A DNA stretch of 64,000 nucleotides, taken from contig JAVJSD010000073.1 of assembly GCA_040219575.1 (NCBI GenBank), positions 1 to 64,000 on the forward strand, written 5' to 3'. The notes beneath the pieces were generated by a model. That model was not told the DNA's origin. It was given only the letters and a program-made list of their open reading frames with translations, and did no database searches. Both the position numbers and the translations under genes were made by a program. Of this stretch, positions 9,441-17,779 are shown piece by piece; position 1 is the stretch's first letter; every line of letters begins with the position of its first letter. This DNA comes from JAVJSD01 sp040219575. GTDB taxonomy: Bacteria; Planctomycetota; Planctomycetia; Pirellulales; Pirellulaceae.

Positions 9441-9752
9441 CGGGCTTGTCTTGCCGGGTGGCCCAGGCGGCTTGTCCGCCCGTCTCCGGGGCGTGCCACG
9501 ACATGCGCCCGGCGACGATTGTCTTTCGATCCGCGGCGCAGCTTGATCGACGTTCTCCCTAAACAAGGGGAACGCCCGCCGTCGTCGCGTCGAGGCACGA
9601 CTTGAAGACGGGTGAACGTTGATGAAATGATGGAAGATGCCGGTGGCGTACTCGGCGCCGCTGCTGGCACTGGTGGGCAAGCCACCAGTGCCACCCGACG
9701 GGCGTACATCGCCACCAGGGCCACGCGACGGCGTGGAGCGCCACGGCGGCGA
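9441..9752. other. Gene-free interval with one perfect hairpin
   Basis: Between two convergent genes. It contains the perfect hairpin at 9666-9692 and further G/C-rich text, but no supported gene, promoter or U-tract terminator. Confidence 0.5.
9666..9692. repeat. Perfect 11-bp stem hairpin
   Basis: Stem GGCACTGGTGG, loop GCAAG, stem CCACCAGTGCC. There is no following T-run, so it is not a typical terminator. It looks like another member of the intergenic hairpin elements of this genome. Confidence 0.6.
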
Positions 9753-10127
9753 CTACTGCCGGGGGTCGCTGTACGGGTTGTACGGGTTGTTTGGATCGGT
9801 CGGCGGCCCCATCTGCTGCGGGTAGTTTCCATAGGCGCCGACGGTTTGCGGCTGGGGAGCGGCGGCCGGAATCATGCTGGCGATGAGGAACGTCGTTCCC
9901 ACGCCCAGCGCGGCGACGCCGATCGCCACTCCGTACCCGGCAAGATCGGGTTCGGCGTTATACCCTTGCGCCGATTGAAAGACCATGTAACCGATGATGC
10001 CGCAGAATTCGCCGCCGAACCAGGAAACAACCACCAGGATCTGCATCAATAGCGGCGAGCGGCCCTTGCCGCGCATCAAGTTGCCCATCCCCTTGCACAA
10101 ACCAACAATCAGCAGGATCTCCAGCAT
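9753..10127 (-). CDS. Small membrane protein, paralogue of the next gene
   Basis: The 124-residue product has three or four hydrophobic segments (near residues 1-12, 28-50 and 64-88) and a Pro/Asn/Tyr-rich cytosolic or exposed tail of about 35 residues. It shares the pattern KG-GN-M-KGR-P---Q-L-VV-W--GE----IGY-VF with the protein encoded at 10401-10820, so the two are tandem duplicates or parts of one two-component membrane unit. GAGAGGG precedes the ATG at 10127. No family name is known to me. The two genes are separated by 273 bp containing two hairpin repeats, so co-transcription is uncertain. Confidence 0.75.
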   Translation of the reverse strand: MLEILLIVGLCKGMGNLMRGKGRSPLLMQILVVVSWFGGEFCGIIGYMVFQSAQGYNAEPDLAGYGVAIGVAALGVGTTFLIASMIPAAAPQPQTVGAYGNYPQQMGPPTDPNNPYNPYSDPRQ

Positions 10128-10286
10128 TGTCGAAACCCTCTCGTTTCAAGGTGCATCGTGGAAGATTGCGCGAACGCGCTGACACGGCGCCGGCGGGCTG
10201 GAAAGGGCGCCAAGCGACAGCCACCGACGCGCACCATGATAGCGTGACAGGAGAGGATCGGGGGAGAGTCTTTTTCCGACAAGTGG

Positions 10287-10305
10287 GGCGGCCTTCCAGG
10301 CCGCC
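10287..10305. repeat. 19-bp hairpin repeat, family D, copy 2 (inverted)
   Basis: Hairpin GGCGGCC-TTCCA-GGCCGCC. Its loop is the reverse complement of the loop at 5400, so the element lies in the opposite orientation. Confidence 0.55.
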
Positions 10306-10368
10306 AGAGTGCGCATCCAAGCACGCAGCGCCAGCAAGTGAGCACGACAGCGAATCGCGTACGAGATC

Positions 10369-10387
10369 GGCAGGCAGGATGCCTGCC
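10369..10387. repeat. 19-bp hairpin repeat, family D, copy 3
   Basis: Hairpin GGCAGGC-AGGAT-GCCTGCC, followed by CCTACGG, similar to the CCTACG that follows the copy at 5400. It is just past the stop of the gene at 10401. Confidence 0.55.
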
Positions 10388-10400
10388 CTACGGCGAGAGG

Positions 10401-10820
10401 CTACTGGCTTTGCTGGTAGTTCTGCAGGTACTTCGCCGAGCTGAGATTCGAGTAATCTTCATACGAATCGTAGCCGGCCGCCGGGTCTTGCGCCGCGGCG
10501 CTGCTGCCGCCGTAGTCGCGGAGCACTTGCTGCATCGTCGGATCCGCCGCGGGCGGCATCGCCTGAGCGATCAGGTACACGCAACCGCCGCCGATCCCGC
10601 CGCCGACAATCCCCACAATCCAGGTCGTCACGTCGAACAACCCCGTCGGCTCCCCGCTCGCGATCACCACGAACACCGCGTAGCCGATGGCCGCGAACAT
10701 CTCGCCGGCCAACCACATCACCACCGCCAGCACCTGGTAGCCGATCGGGATGCGGCCCTTGTTGGTGATGACGTCGCCGATGGCCTTGCACAGGAAAAAC
10801 AGCAGGACGATTTCTACCAT
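10401..10820 (-). CDS. Small membrane protein, paralogue of the preceding gene
   Basis: The 139-residue product opens with a hydrophobic helix (MVEIVLLFFLCKAIGDVI), has a second near residues 27-52 and a third, Gly-rich, near 65-90, then a polar Tyr/Asp/Ser-rich tail. The block ITNKGRIPIGYQVLAVVMW followed by GE and an IGY-VF core aligns with the neighbour at 9753. The start at 10820 is chosen because it places the first helix at the N-terminus exactly as in the paralogue; upstream in-frame codons add 35 arginine-rich residues that look non-coding. Function unknown. Confidence 0.75.
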   Translation of the reverse strand: MVEIVLLFFLCKAIGDVITNKGRIPIGYQVLAVVMWLAGEMFAAIGYAVFVVIASGEPTGLFDVTTWIVGIVGGGIGGGCVYLIAQAMPPAADPTMQQVLRDYGGSSAAAQDPAAGYDSYEDYSNLSSAKYLQNYQQSQ

Positions 10821-10970
10821 CACGGGGCTCCGGCGGAGGCGTGGCGTTGAGGCTGCGATGTCCCGCGCTGTCGCGGGGCGCTGCCACAAGCCTACGTCAA
10901 TTCGCCGGAGCAGGCGGGCGTTCACGGCCCGATCGCCGGCACGCGCGCAATCGTCCGCCGGTCGTAACGG

Positions 10971-13900
10971 CTATTCCGCTTGAAACGCCTTGTCCTCGGT
11001 GCTGCCGGCCGAACGCAAATACGCGATCAGGTCGAGAATCTCCTCCTTGCTCAGCACGTTGACCAGTCCCTGCGGCATCTCGGAAACGCGCGACGGCGTC
11101 TGCTCGTCGATGTTGTCCTGGCGGATTTCGGTGAGCGCCTGTTCGAACGGATTCGTGCGCACCTTCAGCACGCCCCCCTCCTCGCTCACCACGCGGCCGG
11201 TGATCACCTCGCCGTCGCCGGTGACGAACACCGTGTTGATGTATTGATCCGAAACCGCCTTCGAGGGCACGATCAGCGATTCGAGCAGATACTGCGGCGT
11301 GAAGCGGTTGCCCACGCCCGTGATGTCGGGCCCGGTGTCGCCTCCCTCGCCGGCGAAGCGATGGCACTTGGCGCACTGGGCCGCTTGAAACGCCGCCTTG
11401 CCGCGCTCGAACGACCGGCCCGACTCGACCTCGGCCAGCAGCGACTCCAGGTCGTCCATCTGCCAGTTGTGCACGAACTGCCGCGTCGTCTCCAGCTTCA
11501 CCACCTCCTCGGTCCGCTTGCCTTCGATCACCTCGGCCAGCGACTTTTTCCGCGCCTCGGGCAACTTCGCCACGGCGTCGCGGCGGATCTGCTGCACGAA
11601 CTTCTTGAAGCTGTTGCCGCCTCGGTAGCTGGTCTCCGCCAGGTTGCACCAACTGAAATAGGTGCGGGCCTGCTCGTCGGTCATCTGCCCGGCGAGGTTT
11701 CGCAACTGAAACACGTAGTACAACTGATCCTGCTGCGTTTGCGCTTCCTTGAGCAGAGCGAGCGTGCGGTCGATCGTTTGCGGCGCGGCGAGGTAGACCA
11801 GCAAGCGGCACAACTCGCGGTTGACGGTGTCGCTGACCGCCGGATACAGCGGGCCGACGCGCTCGATCACCGACTCGGCCATCGCCGCCGACGGCTTCCC
11901 TTGCCGGATGAACGACAGGTCGTAGGTGCGCAGCGCCGCCAGCAGTTGCTCTTCGCTCATGCGCTCCAGCGGCAGGCTGTTGAGCTTGGCGATCACCTTC
12001 TCCTGCGTCGCCGCCTCGCCCGCTCGCACCAGTGCGAGCATGGCGTAGATCGCCGCCGTGGGACGCTTCTCGGCCAGCGCCTTCTCGACCCACGACTGCG
12101 GATCCTGATGCTCGATGGCGACCCGCGCCGCATAGCGCAGGTGGCGGTCCGTACTGTTGAGGTAAGGCCACGCCGTCTCGATCGCGCGCGGATCACGCTT
12201 CCCGTGAAACGCCTCCAAGCCGCGCCGCACATTCCGCGAAACTTCCGCAGCGGGATCGCCGAGGGAGCCCCCGGTCGCCGTCGATTCGTCGCCGGTGTAG
12301 GTCACGCGATACAGTCCCGACTGCGTTCGCCGTCCGCCGACGGTGAAGTACAGCGCCCCGTCGTGGTTCACCGCGATGTCGGTCACCGGCAGAGGCTTGC
12401 CCTGCACGAAGGTCTCGAACGTGGCGGTGTAGCCGGCCCCCTGCGGAGTCATGTGCACGGCGTAGATCTTGCCGTACGTCCAGTCGTTGATGTACAGCGC
12501 CCGCTGGTACTTCTCGGGGAAGGCCGCCCCCGTGCCGAAGCCGATGCCGGTCGGCGAACCAAGGCCGATGTCGACCACCGCGCCGTGGCTGTCGGCGAAG
12601 TAGTCGGGCCACTTGCCGGTGCCGTACCGCCAGCCGAACTCCGCCGCCGAGACGCAGTGGTTCACCCGCGTCGGCCGGTACCACGGGGCGCCGGTGTCCC
12701 ATTCCATGTCTGCGTCGTAGGTGAACAGTTCGCCGTCGAGGTTGAAGTCGATGTCGTACGGGTTGCGGAAACCGGCGCAGAACAACTCCCACGTCTCGCC
12801 GTCGGGATCGGTCCGCGCGACCCAACCGCCGGGCGCCATCCGACCGGTGGCGTGTCCGTTGCCGTCGGGGTTGCGCGGCAGCAGCAGGTCCTCGGCCCAA
12901 TTGCGATGCGGCGAGTCTTCGGCGCAGCCTTCGGGAATCTCGGTGTGGTTGCCGGCGATTACGTACAGCTTGCCGTCGGGGCCGAGGCGGATGCCGTGCG
13001 GTCCGTGTTCGCCGCCGCCGCGAAGCCGCTTCAGCAGCTTCACCTCGTCGAACTGGTCGTCGCCGTTGGTGTCGCGCAGCCGATAGAAGCCGCTCCCTTG
13101 CGCGGCGCTGCCGTTGACCATTACATACAGGCTGTCGAAGGCGTACAGCAGGCCCTGCGCGTCGCCGATGTCGGCCTGCAGCGGTTCGACGACGGTGTCG
13201 TCCGCCGTCTTGCCGACGGTCACGCGATACAATCCGCCGTACTGGTCCGAGACGATCAGCCGCCCTTTCGGATCGGGCGTCATGCTGACCCAACTCCCCT
13301 GCGTTTCTTTCGGAACGGAGTAGAGCCGTTCGACCTTGAAACCCTCCACCGACTGAATGCTGTCGACGGGCGTCGAGATCGGCTTGGGGGCCCGACCGCC
13401 GATGGCGAGAGCGCCCCAGGGACCGACGCCGAGCGCGCCGAGACTGACCGCCGGCTTCCAGGCCGACTCGTCGTACTCCAGCACGCGCCAGTTTTCCTCC
13501 GGCTCGCCGATCGCCAGCCACGACTTGTCGCTGACCAGCGTCTGCTTGCCCTTGTCGGTTTCGATGGTGAGATTGGCCAGCACCGCGGCCGGGCCGCTGT
13601 TGTTTTTGGCTCGCAGCGCGATCACGTTCTTGCCCGCGACCAGCCGCTTGGTGATGTCTTCGCGCGCCGCCCGCTGCCAGGTGTGATGCTCCAGCAGGTG
13701 CTCGCCGTTGACGAACACCGCCACGGTGTCGTCGCCGGCGACTTCCAGCACCGCCTTGTTGACTTTGCCCTCCACCTCGAACGTCTTGCGGAAGTAGGCC
13801 ATCTCGCCGGTGGCGGCGCTCTTCTTGGTCCACATCCAATGCGGCAGCGGCTCCTCGGCGGCGAACGCGGTCGACGCGAGAAGTAAGCAAAGGGAGAACA

Positions 13901-13988
13901 ACCAACAGGAGAAGTGCTTGGGAGGCAAGGCGGAAGCTCCGAGGTGCGAGTTAGGTAGGTCTGCGGTTATTGAGGACTGCATTGTCAA
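10971..13988 (-). CDS. Secreted dehydrogenase with C-terminal c-type haem domain (PVC type)
   Basis: The product has up to 1005 residues. After a signal peptide (hydrophobic core near residues 28-42, ending AFAAEE) comes a carbohydrate-binding-like beta domain (about 45-190), then a six-bladed sorbosone/glucose-dehydrogenase-type propeller (about 215-570; GEHGPHGIRLGPDGKLYVI, FRNPYDIDFN, WRYG), a HEAT-like helical section, and a cytochrome c domain with CAKCH near residue 870 and a downstream axial-Met region. Such proteins are multiplied in Planctomycetes and Verrucomicrobia and are thought to oxidise sugars or sugar alcohols outside the cytoplasm, passing electrons to the haem. The true start may be the TTG at about residue 21, which has GGAG upstream; the annotated ATG adds a polar leader. 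Confidence 0.9.
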   Translation of the reverse strand: MTMQSSITADLPNSHLGASALPPKHFSCWLFSLCLLLASTAFAAEEPLPHWMWTKKSAATGEMAYFRKTFEVEGKVNKAVLEVAGDDTVAVFVNGEHLLEHHTWQRAAREDITKRLVAGKNVIALRAKNNSGPAAVLANLTIETDKGKQTLVSDKSWLAIGEPEENWRVLEYDESAWKPAVSLGALGVGPWGALAIGGRAPKPISTPVDSIQSVEGFKVERLYSVPKETQGSWVSMTPDPKGRLIVSDQYGGLYRVTVGKTADDTVVEPLQADIGDAQGLLYAFDSLYVMVNGSAAQGSGFYRLRDTNGDDQFDEVKLLKRLRGGGEHGPHGIRLGPDGKLYVIAGNHTEIPEGCAEDSPHRNWAEDLLLPRNPDGNGHATGRMAPGGWVARTDPDGETWELFCAGFRNPYDIDFNLDGELFTYDADMEWDTGAPWYRPTRVNHCVSAAEFGWRYGTGKWPDYFADSHGAVVDIGLGSPTGIGFGTGAAFPEKYQRALYINDWTYGKIYAVHMTPQGAGYTATFETFVQGKPLPVTDIAVNHDGALYFTVGGRRTQSGLYRVTYTGDESTATGGSLGDPAAEVSRNVRRGLEAFHGKRDPRAIETAWPYLNSTDRHLRYAARVAIEHQDPQSWVEKALAEKRPTAAIYAMLALVRAGEAATQEKVIAKLNSLPLERMSEEQLLAALRTYDLSFIRQGKPSAAMAESVIERVGPLYPAVSDTVNRELCRLLVYLAAPQTIDRTLALLKEAQTQQDQLYYVFQLRNLAGQMTDEQARTYFSWCNLAETSYRGGNSFKKFVQQIRRDAVAKLPEARKKSLAEVIEGKRTEEVVKLETTRQFVHNWQMDDLESLLAEVESGRSFERGKAAFQAAQCAKCHRFAGEGGDTGPDITGVGNRFTPQYLLESLIVPSKAVSDQYINTVFVTGDGEVITGRVVSEEGGVLKVRTNPFEQALTEIRQDNIDEQTPSRVSEMPQGLVNVLSKEEILDLIAYLRSAGSTEDKAFQAE

Positions 13989-14211
13989 TGCCGACGATGT
14001 AGCGAGCCGTGTCGCTTAACGGCAAGGCGACGGCGTACGCGGGATGTTCCGCGACAATCTCTCGTGGTGTCGTGTTCGACGCAACCACGTGTCGCCCCTC
14101 GAGTCGGAGGTCCAACGTGGTTTCCAGCGAGACATCGCCGACCGTTTTCGCACAAAGCTCTTTCAGCCGGAAGCGCCGATCGAACGTTCCGCCGTCGCCT
14201 TCGGCTTGCCG
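13951..14211 (-). pseudogene. Coding-like open frame without ATG, overlapping an inverted-repeat element
   Basis: An 86-codon frame runs from a TAA at 14212-14214 to a TAA at 13951 on the minus strand. Codon third positions are mostly G/C and the translation is protein-like (for example TTLDLRLEGRHVVASNT and YAVALPLSDTARYIVGI), but there is no ATG and no ribosome-binding site; only internal GTG/TTG/CTG codons could serve. It coincides with the TTAA-flanked inverted repeat at 14016-14215. It may be the tail of a lost gene or a chance product of the repeat. I do not recognise a family. Confidence 0.3.
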
Positions 14212-14215
14212 TTAA
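14016..14215. mobile_element. Possible MITE-like element with TTAA ends
   Basis: TTAACGGCAA followed by GGCGACGGCG at 14016-14035 recurs as reverse complement at 14190-14215, where six extra bases separate the two halves. All 20 aligned positions match. Both ends carry TTAA, which is palindromic and could be a target duplication. The interior (about 155 bp) encodes no transposase. A non-autonomous inverted-repeat element is the simplest reading, but a single copy cannot prove mobility. Confidence 0.4.
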
Positions 14216-14374
14216 ACGAGTCGACCACGCAGGGCGGCGTCCAGTATATTCCGAACGGCCGGCGGTTCGCCACTTCGCACCCGGATTCGCTTCTTTCTTG
14301 AATGCGGGCCTCGTCTGGTCTTAGAATCTGAGTGCTGCACCCGATGCCCCCCGCCCTCCCCGAGACGTCCCGCC

Positions 14375-16660
14375 ATGATGCGATTCTCCCTCCATGCCGC
14401 CGTCGCCGTACTGCTGAGTTGGGCCGCCGCGCCCTTCGCCATCGCCCAACCGCTGTCCGGCACCGAGCCGCTCACCTGGGAAGGCGACCTCGCGGCCCGG
14501 ATGGTCGACGGCTGCGATCGCTTCCTGCTGCGGAAGATTGACGAATCGGTCGACCAGCGGGACCAGCACTGGCATCGCGATTTTTCGTCGGACGAAGCCT
14601 ACGCCAAGTCAATCGAGCCGAATCGCAGGCGGTTGCGGCACATCCTGGGAGTGCGTGACGAACGCGTGCCGTTCGACGATCTCGAGCTCGTCGCCACCAC
14701 CGAACAACCGGCGCTCGTCGGGCAAGGGAAGAACTACAAGATCTACGCCGTCCGCTGGCCGGCGATCGGCGACATCACCGGTGAAGGGCTGTTGCTCGTG
14801 CCGGAAAAGCAAACGTTGTGGAACGCCGTCGCCTTGCCCGACGCGGACGTCACGCCCGAGCAACTTGTGGGACTGGTGGAAGGCGTGCCGCCGGAGTCGC
14901 AGTACGCCCGCCGCATGGCGGAAATGGGTTGTCGCGTCGTCGTGCCGGCGCTCATCAGCCGGACGATGCAGCGACGCGGGATCGAAGGACGCCGCGGGGC
15001 GAACCTCACCAATCGCGAATTCGCAAACCGCAGCGCCTTCGAACTCGGCCGGCACATCATCGGCTATGAATTGCAGAAGACGCTCGCGGTGGTCGACTGG
15101 TTCAAAAGGGACCAGCCCGGGGAGCTTGTCCTGGTCGGCGGCTGGGGCGAAGGCGGGATGCTCTCCTTGTACGCGGCGGCGATCGATCAACGCATCGGCG
15201 CCGCGCTCGTCAGCGGCTACTTCGGCTCGCGTCAAAACATCTGGCAGGAGCCGATCGACCGCAACGTGTTCTCGCTGCTCGAACAGTTCGGCGACGCGGA
15301 ACTGGCCAGCATGGTCGCCCCGCGAGCGCTAGGGATTGAAGCCGCCGGTGGGCCGGAGATCACGCTTCCCAGCGAAGGCGGCGCACCGGGGCGGCTTGTC
15401 ACTCCGCCGCTGGCCGAGGTCCGGGAGGAAGTCGAGCGCGCTCGCCAGCTCATTTCCAGGATCAAATTGCCGAATCCAGCAATGTCGATAATCAACTTTA
15501 CGGTCAGCGGTGATGGACGCGGCCCCTGTTTCTGTGATGCGACGCTGTCCTTCCAAGGCGAACCCGCTCAAGAACAAGGCCCGCCACGCGTCCTCTGCGA
15601 CGACTTCAAAACGGCCGAGCGTGAGGCGCGGCAGATCCACGAGATCGACCGCCACAACCAGTGGCTGTTGCGGGAAAGTGCGTACACCCGCAAGGAGTTC
15701 TTCAAGGACCTGGATACGTCGTCGCCGGAGCGGTTCCAGGAAACCATCGAACCCTACCGCGACCACTTCCACGACGAAATCATCGGCCGCTTCGACGACA
15801 AACCGCTCCCCTTCAACGCCCGCAGCCGCAAGACGTACGACGAACAGCACTGGACCGGCTACGAGGTGGTGCTCGACGTCTTCCCCGATGTGTTCGCCTA
15901 CGGCATCCTCTGCCTGCCGAAGGATCTCAAACCGGGCGACAAACGCCCCGTCGTCGTCTGCCAGCACGGCCTGGAAGGACGCCCGCAGGATGTGGTGACC
16001 GGCGACCATCGGGCCTATCACGACTTCGCCTCGAAGCTGGCCGAGCGGGGCTTCATCACCTTCGCCCCGCAGAACATCTACATCGGCGAGGATCGATTCC
16101 GCACGCTGCAGCGGAAGGCCAATCCGATCAAGAAGTCGCTGTTCGCCATCATGGTCCCGCAGCACCGGCAGATCGTGGCGTGGCTGTCGACGCTGCCGAA
16201 TGTCGATCCGGAGCGGATCGGCTTCTACGGCCTCTCCTACGGCGGCAAGAGCGCCATGCGGATCCCGCCGCTGGTCGACGGCTACTGCCTCTCCATCTGC
16301 TCGGCCGACTTCAACGAGTGGATATGGAAGAACGCCTCCACCCGGGCCACTTTTAGCTATGTGTGGACCAAGGAGTACGAGATCTTCGAATTCGACCTGG
16401 GCAACACGTTCAACTACGCCGAGATGGCGGCCCTGATCGCCCCCCGGCCGTTCATGGTCGAGCGGGGCCACTTCGACGGCGTCTCGTCCGACGAGGCGGT
16501 GGCCTACGAGTTCGCCAAGGTGAAACGGCTTTATGCGGTCGACCTCGGCCTCGGCGACCGCTGCCAGATCGAATTCTTCAACGGCCCGCACACCATCAAT
16601 GGAAAGGGAACGTTCGACTTTCTGCACGAGCACCTGAACTGGCCCAAACCCCAGCCGTGA
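14375..16660 (+). CDS. Secreted tandem alpha/beta-hydrolase (acetyl-xylan-esterase/dienelactone type)
   Basis: The 761-residue product has a signal peptide (about 1-24, ending AIAQ) and two successive alpha/beta-hydrolase regions. The first (about 50-340) has WFKRDQPGELVLVGGWGEGG, where the nucleophile elbow GxSxG reads GGWGEGG and the Ser is lost, then MVAPRALGIEAAGGPEI. The second (about 430-755) has the intact elbow FYGLSYGGKS, then LIAPRPFMVERGHFDG and FFNGPHTI with the likely catalytic His. The halves share the order R-FLLR/NQWLLRE... SIEPNR/TIEPYR, so the gene arose by internal duplication. Members of this group are esterases of carbohydrate esters; the substrate here is not known. It faces the element at 14016. 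Confidence 0.85.
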   Translation: MMRFSLHAAVAVLLSWAAAPFAIAQPLSGTEPLTWEGDLAARMVDGCDRFLLRKIDESVDQRDQHWHRDFSSDEAYAKSIEPNRRRLRHILGVRDERVPFDDLELVATTEQPALVGQGKNYKIYAVRWPAIGDITGEGLLLVPEKQTLWNAVALPDADVTPEQLVGLVEGVPPESQYARRMAEMGCRVVVPALISRTMQRRGIEGRRGANLTNREFANRSAFELGRHIIGYELQKTLAVVDWFKRDQPGELVLVGGWGEGGMLSLYAAAIDQRIGAALVSGYFGSRQNIWQEPIDRNVFSLLEQFGDAELASMVAPRALGIEAAGGPEITLPSEGGAPGRLVTPPLAEVREEVERARQLISRIKLPNPAMSIINFTVSGDGRGPCFCDATLSFQGEPAQEQGPPRVLCDDFKTAEREARQIHEIDRHNQWLLRESAYTRKEFFKDLDTSSPERFQETIEPYRDHFHDEIIGRFDDKPLPFNARSRKTYDEQHWTGYEVVLDVFPDVFAYGILCLPKDLKPGDKRPVVVCQHGLEGRPQDVVTGDHRAYHDFASKLAERGFITFAPQNIYIGEDRFRTLQRKANPIKKSLFAIMVPQHRQIVAWLSTLPNVDPERIGFYGLSYGGKSAMRIPPLVDGYCLSICSADFNEWIWKNASTRATFSYVWTKEYEIFEFDLGNTFNYAEMAALIAPRPFMVERGHFDGVSSDEAVAYEFAKVKRLYAVDLGLGDRCQIEFFNGPHTINGKGTFDFLHEHLNWPKPQP

Positions 16661-16680
16661 CGTCGTCGTGCAAAGCTCTC

Positions 16681-16735
16681 CCTTGCTGGCGCAACGGGCT
16701 CGGGCGTGTGCGATAAGCCCGCAGCGCCAGCAAGG
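16681..16735. repeat. 12-bp stem hairpin after the hydrolase gene
   Basis: CCTTGCTGGCGC (16681-16692) pairs perfectly with GCGCCAGCAAGG (16724-16735). The 31-base loop includes GGGCT and AGCCC that can pair as an inner stem. No T-run follows. A degenerate relative (CGCAGCGCCAGCAAG) occurs at about 10323. Possible attenuator or REP-like element. Confidence 0.5.
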
Positions 16736-16891
16736 AAGTCGTAGGTCAGACACGCAAGGCCGAGGCCGAGCGAAAGTTATTCGCCAACGGGGCGCAACAG
16801 ACTGCACAGGCTCGCCAGCATCAATCATCTGCCGTATATTCCTCCTTACGTGCATCCGGCGAGTTGGATTGGAAGAGAAAGGATTCGCGCG

Positions 16892-17779
16892 ATGGCCGAC
16901 ATGACGCCCACGCAGGGGCGATATCTGGCGTACATACACGCCTACACCGAAGGCTTCGGCCTGCCTCCGGCGGAGATGGAGATCGCCCAGGCGATCGGCG
17001 TCTCGCCGCCGTCGGTGAACCAGATGATGAAGACGCTCGAAAAGAAGGGGCTCATTCGACGACAGCCGGGCGTTGCCCGGTCCATTGAAATTCTGATCGC
17101 CCCCGATGCGATTCCGAAATGGGAAGGCAAGGGCATCACGCGCACGGTCAGAATGCGGACCCGGGGCAATCCCGCTGCCCGCCGCCCTAGACCTAGACGG
17201 ACCGGCGGCGGCAATGCCGTCGTCTATCGCTTCAAGATCACCTTGCAAGACTCGGCTCCGGCAATCTGGCGGCGGATCGAGACCAGCGACGTGACGCTGC
17301 AAGAATTGCATGGCCTGATCCAGGCCGCCATGGGCTGGATGAATTCGCATCTGCACCAGTTCCAGATTGCGGGCCAATGGTACATGGATCCTCAACTCGG
17401 GATGGATGCGTTCGAGGAGGAGGACGTAATTGACTACCGCGGCCTGCGAGTCAGCGACCTCGTCGCGACGCACGGCGCCAAGCTGCGGATGGTCTATGAA
17501 TACGACTTTGGAGACAGTTGGCGGCATGCGGTCGTCCTCGAGAAAATGACGCAGCCCGAGCCGGCAGGCAAATACCCACGCTGCACCGACGGAGCGCGAG
17601 CTTGTCCGCCGGAGGACGTGGGCGGCGTTTGGGGTTTCGCCGAATTCGTCGAGGCGATCGCGAATCCGCACCATAGTGAGCACGACCATTACCTGGAGTG
17701 GCACGGTCCGTTCGACCCCGCGGAATTCGACGCGGCCAAAGCCACTCGACGCATGTGGAAGGGACTTCCAACGTGGTGA
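16892..17779 (+). CDS. LexA-type winged-helix fused to pRiA4b ORF-3-like domain
   Basis: The 295-residue protein joins two domains. Residues about 5-68 match the LexA DNA-binding winged helix (TPTQGRYLAYIHAY, GLPPAEMEIAQAIGVS, KKGLIRRQPGVARSIEIL). A basic Pro/Arg linker (about 85-108) follows. Residues about 110-290 match the plasmid pRiA4b ORF-3 family (RFKITLQDSAPAIWRRIE, YEYDFGDSWRHAVVLEKM, RACPPEDVGG, YLEWHGPFDPAEFD), a fold carried as passenger in mobile elements and without settled function. There is no LexA protease domain, so this is not LexA itself. The start at 16892 follows GGAAGAGAAAGG and puts the wing domain first. It leads a three-gene operon; the next gene begins inside its stop codon. 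Confidence 0.85.
   Translation: MADMTPTQGRYLAYIHAYTEGFGLPPAEMEIAQAIGVSPPSVNQMMKTLEKKGLIRRQPGVARSIEILIAPDAIPKWEGKGITRTVRMRTRGNPAARRPRPRRTGGGNAVVYRFKITLQDSAPAIWRRIETSDVTLQELHGLIQAAMGWMNSHLHQFQIAGQWYMDPQLGMDAFEEEDVIDYRGLRVSDLVATHGAKLRMVYEYDFGDSWRHAVVLEKMTQPEPAGKYPRCTDGARACPPEDVGGVWGFAEFVEAIANPHHSEHDHYLEWHGPFDPAEFDAAKATRRMWKGLPTW

Noticed and set aside
10980..13886. 968-codon plus-strand open frame opposite the dehydrogenase-cytochrome gene
   Set aside because: The minus strand encodes signal peptide, propeller and haem motifs; the plus frame shows only composition-driven sequence.
15329..17704. 791-codon minus-strand frame
   Set aside because: It runs across the hydrolase gene and the winged-helix gene, both clearly coding on the plus strand.
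16892..17779. SOS repressor LexA
   Set aside because: Only the DNA-binding domain is LexA-like; the self-cleaving protease domain is replaced by a pRiA4b ORF-3-like domain.
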